DNA of 64,000 nucleotides from an uncultured Macellibacteroides sp. (lineage in GTDB: Bacteria; Bacteroidota; Bacteroidia; Bacteroidales; Tannerellaceae): NCBI RefSeq assembly GCF_963667135.1, contig NZ_OY762974.1, positions 868,001 to 932,000 of the forward strand. Reading direction: 5' to 3'. The position numbers and the translations under genes were made by a program. The notes beneath the pieces were generated by a model that ran no database searches, had not been told where the DNA came from, and worked only from the letters and a program-made list of their open reading frames with translations. Positions 54,576 to 61,682 of this stretch are shown here, piece after piece; position 1 is the first letter of the stretch; every line of letters begins with the position of its first letter.

Positions 54576-55454
54576 TTATCGCATTTTTGCCAGATTATTT
54601 GTCCGATAATGGCTGGGAGTTACCTGTGTAATGCGTTTAAAGATTTTATTAAAATGCGAAATAGAGTTAAAGCCACAAGTAAAGCTAATCTGAAATATGT
54701 CTTGCGTTGTATTATTCAATAATTCACAGGCATATGCGATACGCATCTCAATGATGTATTGAATCAAAGTCTTTCCTGTTTTATCTTTAAAAAATCTACA
54801 AAAAGAGCTATTGTTCATCGCTCCGATTTCTGCCACTTCTTCCAGACTTATCTCCTCAAGATAGTGCTGTTCAATGTAAGTAAGAATTTTTTTTAACCGG
54901 TTGTTATCGGCCGACTGTTCACGGGTATTATACAATACACTTCCAATCGTACGGAAATCCTGGGATTGGCTCATCATAAAAAGCAATTGTAAAAGGTTTG
55001 TCAATCTTAAAAAGCCGTGACTTGAAGTCGTTTTCTCAATTTGACTAACAAGTTTTTGGCATTCAGGAGGAAAGCAAATACCTTGAGAAGATTGCTCTAG
55101 AAGATTTTTTGTAGATCTAAACTCTGGATAATTATTAATAGGATGGCTCATAAACTCTTTCTCAAACTGAATAATACTGCCACGTAGTCTGTAATTGGGA
55201 TTATTCTGATAAAATTGAGAAGAAGATTTGGAGTAGTGCGGAATACCACTTCCAAACAAAATAATTGTACCCGGAGCAAAATCAGTTGCCCCATCAGCAA
55301 CAAAGGTTGTACCTGTACCCTCTTTAATGTAAAGAATTTCGAATTCATCGTGATAATGCAAAGGGAAAAAGAAATGGTCGTAATCAAAATTGCGGGCGAT
55401 AACAGGACTCTGCGAATTGAGCGCTATTGGCTCAAACATAAGTTTGTCTTTCAT
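54576..55454 (-). CDS. AraC-family transcriptional regulator with cupin sensor
   Basis: 292 residues. N-terminal cupin-type sensor (FFPLHYHDEFEILYIKEGTG, FAPGTIILFGSGIPHYSKSS) and C-terminal double HTH (ISLEEVAEIGAMNNSSFCRF, IFQISFTCGFNSISHFNKIF, ending THYR-like TPSHYR). It lies between the SusCD locus and the divergent TIM-barrel gene; a sugar-type inducer and control of the TIM-barrel gene are inferences. A -7 box (TATATTTG) is at 55503-55510 on the minus strand. Confidence 0.92.
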   Translation of the reverse strand: MKDKLMFEPIALNSQSPVIARNFDYDHFFFPLHYHDEFEILYIKEGTGTTFVADGATDFAPGTIILFGSGIPHYSKSSSQFYQNNPNYRLRGSIIQFEKEFMSHPINNYPEFRSTKNLLEQSSQGICFPPECQKLVSQIEKTTSSHGFLRLTNLLQLLFMMSQSQDFRTIGSVLYNTREQSADNNRLKKILTYIEQHYLEEISLEEVAEIGAMNNSSFCRFFKDKTGKTLIQYIIEMRIAYACELLNNTTQDIFQISFTCGFNSISHFNKIFKRITQVTPSHYRTNNLAKMR

Positions 55455-55502
55455 TATGCGTGAGTTTTAAAAAGTGTAGAATTTATGGCCTGAATTGGAT
55501 TG

Positions 55503-55510
55503 CAAATATA
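55503..55510 (-). promoter_or_regulatory. -7 promoter box of the AraC gene
   Basis: TATATTTG on the minus strand, 49 nt before the ATG at 55454. Confidence 0.5.
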
Positions 55511-55641
55511 GTGTTATAATTGGGGAAAAAAGTATCATTTTACTATTTTGAATACCTTTAAGTTTGCAAAGCTTATTAAAGTGTGTGCGAATACATTCAC
55601 TTGTTAACATTAAAGGCGTAATAAACCAAAGTTGAAAGATA

Positions 55642-56493
55642 ATGAATAACACCAGAAGAAAATTTTTTAAGCAAGGATTAGCCGGCGCACTTTTAGTGGG
55701 CACGGCCTCCTTTGCCAGAGCAGGAATAACCGACCCGGTTAAACCCAAAGCACCCAAAGCCGCCAACCCATTCCGGTTGGGTATGGCAGGATACACTTTT
55801 GTAAACTTTGATATCGACAAAACATTGGATATCATGGAAAAACTGGATGTACATTACCTGTGCATAAAGGATTTCCATTTACCTTTTACAAGTACAGACG
55901 AACAGATAGCCGCCTTCCATGCCAAACTGACGGCCAAAAAAGTAACGGGCTATGCCGTTGGCCCCATCTACATGAAAAGTGAAGCAGATATAGACAAGGC
56001 CTTTGCCTATGCCAAAAGAGTAGGTGTTAAAACAATCGTAGGTGTTCCAAACTATGAGCTTCTTCCCTATGTAGACAAGAAGGTTAAAGAATACAATTTT
56101 AATTATGCTATCCACCTGCATGGGCCAGACATCGCCACCTATCCCGACGCTACAGACGTATGGAATCACACCCATATGCTTGATCCGCGTATTGGCATGT
56201 GTCTGGATGTGGGTCACGATCTGCGCAACGGTTGCGATCCCGCGGCCGACCTCAAGAAATACCATACCCGCGTATTTGATGTACACATTAAAGATGTAAC
56301 AGAAGCATCCAAAGCAGGAAGAGGAATTGAGATAGGACGAGGCAAAATTGATTTTCCGTCATTGATACGTATGCTGCGCGAAGTAAATTATACAGGCGTA
56401 TGTAGCTTGGAATACGAAAAAGACATGAAAGATCCCTTCCTCGGCATTGCCGAATCAATCGGATATTTCAAAGCCGTAAGCGATATAGCCTGA
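55642..56493 (+). CDS. Tat-exported sugar phosphate isomerase/epimerase-like TIM-barrel protein
   Basis: 283 residues. The N-terminus NNTRRKFFKQGLAGALLVGT is a twin-arginine signal, so it is folded before export to the periplasm. The remainder is a xylose-isomerase-like TIM barrel: the metal site is visible in GMCLDVGHD, VFDVHIKD and CSLEYEKD. Such proteins isomerise or epimerise sugars or related polyols. Divergent from the AraC gene and closed by a strong terminator. The substrate is unknown. Confidence 0.9.
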   Translation: MNNTRRKFFKQGLAGALLVGTASFARAGITDPVKPKAPKAANPFRLGMAGYTFVNFDIDKTLDIMEKLDVHYLCIKDFHLPFTSTDEQIAAFHAKLTAKKVTGYAVGPIYMKSEADIDKAFAYAKRVGVKTIVGVPNYELLPYVDKKVKEYNFNYAIHLHGPDIATYPDATDVWNHTHMLDPRIGMCLDVGHDLRNGCDPAADLKKYHTRVFDVHIKDVTEASKAGRGIEIGRGKIDFPSLIRMLREVNYTGVCSLEYEKDMKDPFLGIAESIGYFKAVSDIA

Positions 56494-56522
56494 CGAATAA
56501 AGAATTCCATTTGGCATCCAGT

Positions 56523-56556
56523 AAAAAGAGAACCCAGAAATCCGGGTTCTCTTTTT
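56523..56556. terminator. Strong bidirectional terminator
   Basis: Perfect 13-bp stem AAAAAGAGAACCC/GGGTTCTCTTTTT, 8-nt loop, 30 bp after the TIM-barrel gene. Confidence 0.85.
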
Positions 56557-56618
56557 AGCAATTTAAGTACGCAGACAGGAATAACGCATTACAATCCAAT
56601 CACTTATCTCTTTTACAC

Positions 56619-56714
56619 CCTTTAGCTTTTAATATTTCCAAGGCTTTGTCAAATTCTTTGAGGGTTAAGCCACTATAAAAACATAAAAAACTGTTTCATA
56701 AAAATAATTTATAG
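56619..56714 (-). pseudogene. Internally deleted relic of the DUF2927-like lipoprotein gene
   Basis: The minus strand reads INYFYETVFY joined, out of frame, to FYSGLTLKEFDKALEILKAK and a diverged end (GCKRDK). These match residues about 41-50 and the C-terminus of the intact gene at 61683-63035. The junction falls in ATAAAAAAC-like sequence, which occurs at both corresponding places of the intact gene (near 61755 and 62886). About 1.1 kb is missing. It is dead. Confidence 0.85.
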
Positions 56715-56739
56715 AACTGAAGTCATATTAAATTTATTA

Positions 56740-57147
56740 TTACTCTTTTACTGCATTTTGATATTCGGGACCTATTTCACGAGGTGAATAAACGCACAAA
56801 ACATTGCCAATCGGATCTTTTATCGAAAATGAGCGGTCGCCCCATTCGTGGTCGGCAATTTCATCGCAAAAAGCGATTCCGTGAAGCTTCAATCGAGCAT
56901 ATTCGGCATCCACATCAGCAACATTCAGGTTCAAAGTCAATCCGCCCGTAAATGCCGCTCCCGCCGATCCATACTCGGGTTTCATAAACGAAAGAAAGAT
57001 AAAAGGATTCACTTCGCTTTGAAATTGGATAGTTACATACCATTCGCAATCAAAAGTTATTTTTACATCAAAATAGCGGACATAAAAGGCTACACACTCT
57101 TTAATTTTACCTGTGTGGAAAGTGATTGATAAGTCGTTTAATTTCAT
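56740..57147 (-). CDS. VOC-family (glyoxalase-like) protein
   Basis: 135 residues: ITFHTGKIKECVAFYVRYFD and the second half-domain TLNLNVADVDAEYARLKLHG, with SFSIKDPIGNVLCVYSP at the end. This is the intact relative of the deleted relic at 47331-47447. Reaction unknown. The next gene upstream is a short truncated lipoprotein. Confidence 0.88.
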   Translation of the reverse strand: MKLNDLSITFHTGKIKECVAFYVRYFDVKITFDCEWYVTIQFQSEVNPFIFLSFMKPEYGSAGAAFTGGLTLNLNVADVDAEYARLKLHGIAFCDEIADHEWGDRSFSIKDPIGNVLCVYSPREIGPEYQNAVKE

Positions 57148-57182
57148 ATATTCTGTATTTATAAATTATGTAATCGTATTTG

Positions 57183-57383
57183 TCACTTTGACAAGCCCCC
57201 ACTACCAAAAACATAGGAACTTTTAACTTCACCTTTGGAAGTTCCAATCACCCTGATGTTCTTTTTTCTAAGCTCCACACTCGTTGGGTTTGGATTTTGG
57301 TTTTGACTAGAAATAAGAGTTCCACAACTTGAAAAGCTGAAAATTGCGGCTGCGAGAAAACATGCAAAAATTATCTTTTTCAT
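57183..57383 (-). CDS. Short lipoprotein, probably truncated
   Basis: 66 residues: MKKIIFACFLAAAIFSFSSC is a clear lipoprotein signal, followed by CGTLISSQNQNPNPTSVELR, IRVIGTSKGEVKSSYVFG and an end at GSGGLSK. From memory it resembles the N-terminal part of small Bacteroidota lipoproteins of about 130 residues (DUF6567-like), which continue after the GGLSK. So it is probably cut short. Its first half and upstream region are duplicated at 58444-58607. Confidence 0.6.
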   Translation of the reverse strand: MKKIIFACFLAAAIFSFSSCGTLISSQNQNPNPTSVELRKKNIRVIGTSKGEVKSSYVFGSGGLSK

Positions 57384-57436
57384 AATTAATAAGAATTAAA
57401 CCTCCCAGTTTTTCATGGTCGGCATTAGTTTATTTG
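57276..57436. repeat. Copy A of a ~162-bp direct duplication
   Basis: Carries the start of the short lipoprotein gene and its upstream region, ending in CGGCATTAGTTTATTTG. It matches 58444-58607 in the same orientation at roughly 85% (by eye). The two copies bracket the hydrolase gene. Confidence 0.8.
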
Positions 57437-57652
57437 TTAAAGCATAGGAAGAGTGGCACATTTATGAATCTTTTTTAAATAGTTGATCCCAGCATCTAAA
57501 ATTTCATCTTTTCCAGCCTTAATTGTCTCTATTGTAGGGTAAGCCAGTATGTCTGGAGTAATCCCTTTACGTTGTAACCCAGTTCCGTCTGCAGAAAAAA
57601 GAGCAAAATTAGAAAAGTTTTCTGATTTAGACTGACTGCAAGACACTTGCAT
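57437..57652 (-). pseudogene. Remnant of an S41 (C-terminal processing) peptidase gene
   Basis: A 71-residue frame from ATG 57652. The C-terminal two-thirds (LQRKGITPDILAYPTIETIK, AGKDEILDAGINYLKKI) matches the end of S41 peptidases (usual form: QRxGIxPDxxxxPTxxGIxxGxDEVLExA). The catalytic Ser/Lys core is absent. The N-terminal MQVSCSQSKSE resembles a lipoprotein signal, so both ends may have survived a deletion of the middle. It may still be translated, but it cannot be a protease. Confidence 0.7.
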
Positions 57653-57660
57653 TATACAGG

Positions 57661-58374
57661 CTAAACAAATCGCAAGAAACAAGCTACTCTTTGCAACCAG
57701 TTTTCTAAATAATCCAATTGGTCTTTTGTGTGGAAATAATGCTCTCCGTTCGGCATAATCGTAACATCGCAGTTGTTATTTTGCGCAAAAGAATCCAGCA
57801 CCCCTCTTTCAGTCAGGCTATCATTCTCGCCATACAATATAAATGTAGGGCTAACCCATTTCTTAACGGGATTATTTCGAACATATTCATAATAATCCCA
57901 TGACAATGTTTCTCCGAAAGAGGTCTGATATTCACCTTTCTCTTTTAGCTCATCTTCGGATATTTTTGACCATTTCATCATATTTAGAATCAATCGCTCC
58001 ATATCTAAAATGGGAGAAAGGAAAAGACATCTATCGAACTTTACCTCCTGAAATGCAACCAGACTAAAGTAAGCCCCAAGGCTACAAGCATATAATGAAA
58101 TGCAGGTGTATTTATCTTGAATAAAAGAATATATCTCTTTTAAATCGTGAACCCCGTTCTGAACAGTGCACGGATACGACTCATTTATACGCTCTCCATG
58201 TTCCGGCAAATCGAAACTCATCGTCTGATAACCACATCTTTCCACAATAGGAACAAAATATTCAGCGTCTTCCTTACTCGAATGTTTTCCATGAACATAC
58301 AGGAATAATTTATCCGATGCAGAACCATATAAAATAACCGGAATATTTCCAATTTGCATTCTTTTCTGAATCAT
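57661..58374 (-). CDS. Alpha/beta-hydrolase
   Basis: About 237 residues from ATG 58374 (MIQKRMQIGN); the longer frame from 58446 starts with GTG inside the duplicated lipoprotein relic. Serine-hydrolase features: KLFLYVHGKHSSKEDAEYFV (oxyanion region), MSFDLPEHGER, nucleophile Ser in LYACSLGAYFSLV, Asp in LYGENDSLT and His in NGEHYFHT. The usual GxSxG is here ACSLG. Cytoplasmic. Substrate unknown; the family includes esterases and peptidases. It lies between two copies of a direct duplication. Confidence 0.8.
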   Translation of the reverse strand: MIQKRMQIGNIPVILYGSASDKLFLYVHGKHSSKEDAEYFVPIVERCGYQTMSFDLPEHGERINESYPCTVQNGVHDLKEIYSFIQDKYTCISLYACSLGAYFSLVAFQEVKFDRCLFLSPILDMERLILNMMKWSKISEDELKEKGEYQTSFGETLSWDYYEYVRNNPVKKWVSPTFILYGENDSLTERGVLDSFAQNNNCDVTIMPNGEHYFHTKDQLDYLENWLQRVACFLRFV

Positions 58375-58443
58375 ATTATCAACAACCCGCTCCTTCTTCG
58401 GTAATAATTTGATAACAATAGTACAATAAATAACTGGAAGCAC

Positions 58444-58607
58444 CACACTCGTTTGGTTTTAGTTCTGATTAGAAATAAGATTACTTGATGTTCCACAACT
58501 TGAAAGACTTAAAATTGCGGCTGCGAGAAAACTTACAAAAATTACTTTTTTCATAATTAATTAGAATTAAAGCTCCCAGTTTTTAATGGTCGGCATTAGT
58601 TTATTTG
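58444..58607. repeat. Copy B of a ~162-bp direct duplication
   Basis: Same orientation as copy A at 57276-57436, including the lipoprotein start and CGGCATTAGTTTATTTG at the end. Followed to 58675 by A/T-rich sequence with an imperfect inverted repeat (AAAAGTGCG...GTGCCACTTTT). Confidence 0.8.
58459..58554 (-). pseudogene. Second, nonsense-truncated copy of the short lipoprotein
   Basis: Begins MKKVIFVSFLAAAILSLSSC and runs GTSSNLISNQN to a TAA. After the stop the same frame continues NQTSVVLP (compare NPTSVELR in the intact copy) and then runs straight into the hydrolase frame. So a stop mutation and a fusion to unrelated sequence have both happened. Confidence 0.8.
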
Positions 58608-58675
58608 GTAATGAAAAGGAAAAGTGCGCTCTCATATCACTCACAAATGTGCCACTTTTCAAAAACTGTTATTAG

Positions 58676-58714
58676 ATTGCTAAAGTAATTATTTATTTTG
58701 ACTTTTATGTCTCA
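58676..58714. repeat. Copy 2 of the dispersed repeat, left of the ATPase gene
   Basis: 39 bp starting ATTGCTAAAGTAATTATTTA and ending TCTCA; direct repeat of 60117-60155, with few mismatches. Confidence 0.8.
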
Positions 58715-58828
58715 TTGATTCATCATTTTAATGGAGTGAATACACTTTTAACAGCAATCAATCCTCCGAAATGAGACATTAACCTCTTCGAATATCAATT
58801 ATATCGTATAAAACTTTATTTACGGACG

Positions 58829-58854
58829 AAAGTTTCACTTATAAATGAAACTTT
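58829..58854. promoter_or_regulatory. 26-bp palindrome over the ATPase promoter
   Basis: AAAGTTTCA and TGAAACTTT are perfect 9-bp arms; the centre CTTATAAA pairs except for one position. It ends two bases before the -7 box TATATTTG (58857-58864), so a protein bound here would block the promoter. Confidence 0.6.
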
Positions 58855-58856
58855 TA

Positions 58857-58864
58857 TATATTTG
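58857..58864 (+). promoter_or_regulatory. -7 promoter box of the ATPase gene
   Basis: TATATTTG fits TAnnTTTG, 22 nt before the ATG at 58886. Confidence 0.6.
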
Positions 58865-58885
58865 TAGAGATAAAAACGACGAAGA

Positions 58886-60091
58886 ATGGCATATATTAAG
58901 AGAGATAGTTATATTGAGCGCATAAAGCCCTATATAGGTAAGCCAATAATTAAAGTTCTGACCGGACAGCGTAGAGTTGGGAAGAGTTGTATTATGCTTC
59001 AGCTATGTGATGAAGTTAAAGCAATGGACAAAAAAGCTACTACTATATATATTAATTGCGAGTTGGAAGAATTCAGAGTAATCAGAACATCTTCCGATCT
59101 ATATACTTATATAAGTTCACGTTTAACTACTGGCGGACATAATTATCTGTTCATTGATGAAGTACAAGAGATTGATTCATTTCAGGATGCTTTACGCAGC
59201 CTGCTTGCCGAGCAGAAATGCGATATTTTCTGCACTGGAAGTAATGCAAATATACTCTCTAGTGAACTGGCGAGCTATCTTTCCGGAAGATACATGGAGT
59301 TCGAAATACATTCGCTTAGCTATTGTGAATTTCTGCAATTCCACAAGTTAAAAAATTCATCAGACAGCCTTGTAAAGTATCTTACTTATGGAGGCATGCC
59401 CTTTCTTATAAACCTTGAACTAACAAGAGAACAAGTCTTTGAATATTTAAGCAATGTTTATTCTACCATATTACTTAAGGATGTTGTTGCCAAAGAAAAA
59501 ATACGCAATGTATCTTTTCTTGAGAACTTAGTAGTGTACGTATCAGATAATGTAGGCAGTTTGTTTAGTTCGAACAACATCAGCAAATATCTGAAATCCC
59601 AGCAGATTCAAATGTCACCGCAGCTTATTATAAATTACCTGAAAGGACTAACCAATGCTTACATAATTCACCGTGTACAACGGGCCGATATTGGAGGGTT
59701 GAAAATCTTTGAAGTAGGAGAAAAGTATTATTTCGAAGATTTGGGATTACGCAATATGATTCGTGGAGGAGATACATCTTCGGAAATACATAAATTGATT
59801 GAAAATGCAGTATTCTTACACCTCACTCAATCTGGCTATAAAGTTTTTGTTGGAAGAATGAACGATAAGGAAATTGACTTTATGGCAGATAAAAATGGAC
59901 GAAAAATTTATATACAGGTTACATTAACTGCAATGGACGAGAAGACCCGCACACGAGAATTTGGCAATCTAATGGAAATAATGGACAATTATCCGAAATA
60001 TGTTATTGCCCTCAATGATATAATCATAGGAGACGACTATAAAGGGATTACATATTGTAATCTGGCAGACTTCCTTGTAATGGACATTTGA
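58886..60091 (+). CDS. AAA-type ATPase with DUF4143 domain
   Basis: 401 residues. The AAA_14 domain has Walker A in LTGQRRVGKSCIMLQL (about residues 26-41), Walker B in YLFIDEVQEID (about 89-99), sensor GSNANILSSELASYLSGR, then the HTH-like and DUF4143 part (about 195-400), which has an NUclease-like end: VFVGRMNDKEIDFMADKNGR and IYIQVTLTAMD. The family is very common in Bacteroidota, often in many copies; its role is not established (DNA-related or toxin-like roles have been suggested). It stands alone between two 39-bp direct repeats with a palindrome over its promoter. Confidence 0.9.
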   Translation: MAYIKRDSYIERIKPYIGKPIIKVLTGQRRVGKSCIMLQLCDEVKAMDKKATTIYINCELEEFRVIRTSSDLYTYISSRLTTGGHNYLFIDEVQEIDSFQDALRSLLAEQKCDIFCTGSNANILSSELASYLSGRYMEFEIHSLSYCEFLQFHKLKNSSDSLVKYLTYGGMPFLINLELTREQVFEYLSNVYSTILLKDVVAKEKIRNVSFLENLVVYVSDNVGSLFSSNNISKYLKSQQIQMSPQLIINYLKGLTNAYIIHRVQRADIGGLKIFEVGEKYYFEDLGLRNMIRGGDTSSEIHKLIENAVFLHLTQSGYKVFVGRMNDKEIDFMADKNGRKIYIQVTLTAMDEKTRTREFGNLMEIMDNYPKYVIALNDIIIGDDYKGITYCNLADFLVMDI

Positions 60092-60116
60092 AAGAATGTG
60101 TAATATTCTAATAGTC

Positions 60117-60155
60117 ATTGCTAAAGTAATTATTTATTTTGGTTTTTATATCTCA
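60117..60155. repeat. Copy 3 of the dispersed repeat, right of the ATPase gene
   Basis: 39 bp matching 58676-58714 in direct orientation, 26 bp after the ATPase stop. The rest of the gap to 60320 holds only an 8-bp inverted pair TTCCCCAA/TTGGGGAA with a long spacer. Confidence 0.8.
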
Positions 60156-60320
60156 AAGCAGACAGAAGTGATGTTGAAGACAAATTGGAAGAAAACACAT
60201 AACAGTTGTATGCTTCCCCAATATTAATTTTGTCGGACAATAGTGATTAAGAATGTATTATTATGGAAAAAGTTGGGGAAATAATTATCGCATTTGTGAA
60301 CATATCTGTTGACAATTTAC

Positions 60321-60328
60321 TATCTTTG
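60321..60328 (+). promoter_or_regulatory. -7 box of the antitoxin gene; leaderless start predicted
   Basis: TATCTTTG with TTTG at 60293-60296. The ATG at 60333 is only 4 nt beyond the box, so transcription should begin at or next to the start codon. It also excludes the in-frame TTG at 60309. Confidence 0.6.
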
Positions 60329-60332
60329 CATC

Positions 60333-60887
60333 ATGAATAATGTTGGACAATATATTGATTCCCTTATCAAAGAGGGTAGACACAAGCAATCAGACATTGC
60401 GAGAGCGATTGGCGTACAGCGTCAGTTGCTCAGTTATATCATTGCCGGACGGCGTGAATTGTCTATTCCGTTGGCTCTGAAGTTGGAATCGTTTTTCAAC
60501 TTGCCCGAAGGAAAACTCCTCAAAATGCAGACAGAAAACAGCATTCACAACTATAAACATCAACTCAAAGATGAATTAGAAGAGGTGTTGATTAAAGTCA
60601 ACGCCTTTTGGTCTTATGCGAATGTATCAGCAGACAATATACCCAGTGATGAGCTAATTGAAAAGGTCTTTATATATCTCGACTTAAAGGATATTGCTAA
60701 ACTATTTGAGCTTTACACAAGGGATTATATTCGAAAAATCTGGCGGGAGAAGATGGCTATTCAGGGCGACTATCTATTCAATCTCAATGTGATGATTGCC
60801 CTCTACTATTTCGACATCAAACAACCCGAAAAATATCTCAAACGAGTTGAACGTGAACATCTAAAACATATATTGAACAATGCGTAA
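60333..60887 (+). CDS. HTH-type antitoxin of an AbiEii-type toxin-antitoxin pair
   Basis: 184 residues. The N-terminal Cro/C1-type HTH (HKQSDIARAIGVQRQLLSYI, residues about 17-36) is followed by a helical C-terminal region (about 60-184) that would contact the toxin. It overlaps the toxin start by 8 bp, so expression is coupled. By analogy with AbiEi-type antitoxins it probably represses its own promoter, which lies at the start codon. Confidence 0.8.
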   Translation: MNNVGQYIDSLIKEGRHKQSDIARAIGVQRQLLSYIIAGRRELSIPLALKLESFFNLPEGKLLKMQTENSIHNYKHQLKDELEEVLIKVNAFWSYANVSADNIPSDELIEKVFIYLDLKDIAKLFELYTRDYIRKIWREKMAIQGDYLFNLNVMIALYYFDIKQPEKYLKRVEREHLKHILNNA

Positions 60888-61536
60888 AGGTTTGACAGAG
60901 AAAATAGCTATCATCATCGAGAAGGTGTCAGCCATGGAAAGTATTAAACCCTATATCCTTGGTGGCGGAACTGCGCTTGCCATGCAGATCGGACATCGCA
61001 AAAGCGAAGATCTGGATTTTATGATGTGGCGGAAGTCAAAAAAAGAAAAGCCTGAGGTCGATTGGACCGCCATCGAAAAAGAACTTATAGAGAAAATCGG
61101 CGAAGTGGAGAGTTTTAATATGCTTGGTTTCGATCAGGTAGAGTTTGTTGTGGCGGGTGTTAAATTCTCATTTTACGTAAGTAATAATTATTGCCCAGTA
61201 TCAGAACCTGTTCCATACCTTGGAAATATTCGTCTTGCGGATATCTACTCGATTATGGCTATGAAGATGGAAGTGATGCTTCGTAGAATGAAAATGAGAG
61301 ACTACTACGATATTTATGCTATTCTGAAAGAGGGGTATGATATTTCAAAAGGAATTGATGCTGCATTGAAATACTCACAGCATAAGTTAAATACCAAAAA
61401 CATCGTAATGATGCTGTTGTCAGACAGGTTTATGTCGGACGAAAATTTCGAGCAACTCGATCCGAAATACCATGTGTCGAAAGAGGAGATTCGCGAGTAT
61501 ATTCTTCAAAAACTGAAGAACGCAGTATTGGCATAA
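60880..61536 (+). CDS. Nucleotidyltransferase AbiEii/AbiGii-family toxin
   Basis: 218 residues of the DNA-polymerase-beta-like nucleotidyltransferase fold. The catalytic region is YILGGGTALAMQIGHRKSED followed by LDF (the two Asp/Glu of the metal site), with further marks LADIYSIMAMKMEVMLRRMK and RDYYDIYAILKEG. AbiE systems act as toxin-antitoxin and phage-defence modules in which the toxin modifies or sequesters a nucleotide or RNA. Translationally coupled to its HTH antitoxin. Function here is by family. Confidence 0.85.
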   Translation: MRKGLTEKIAIIIEKVSAMESIKPYILGGGTALAMQIGHRKSEDLDFMMWRKSKKEKPEVDWTAIEKELIEKIGEVESFNMLGFDQVEFVVAGVKFSFYVSNNYCPVSEPVPYLGNIRLADIYSIMAMKMEVMLRRMKMRDYYDIYAILKEGYDISKGIDAALKYSQHKLNTKNIVMMLLSDRFMSDENFEQLDPKYHVSKEEIREYILQKLKNAVLA

Positions 61537-61682
61537 TTTCTATATTTCATTAGCTTACCGTAATCCTGAATTGGCATTAACCATTTACACTCTCGTAAGT
61601 CAGTTCTGCTGGATTTTCAAATCGTTTCTCAATTTCTTTGATCATCTAGTATACTTTTCAATTAGAATGGTGGGATAGTTTA

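Noticed and set aside
55467-55835. Minus-strand frame overlapping the start of the TIM-barrel gene
   Set aside because: Antisense to the Tat signal and the first barrel strands, with no family features.
60212-60276. Inverted pair TTCCCCAA/TTGGGGAA as the ends of a small mobile element
   Set aside because: Arms of only 8 bp, about 50 bp apart, with no target duplication or known element between.
61560-61650. A 22-codon minus-strand frame starting MIKEIEKRFENPAELTYE
   Set aside because: No recognisable family, no clear promoter, and too short to support; left out as a gene or relic.
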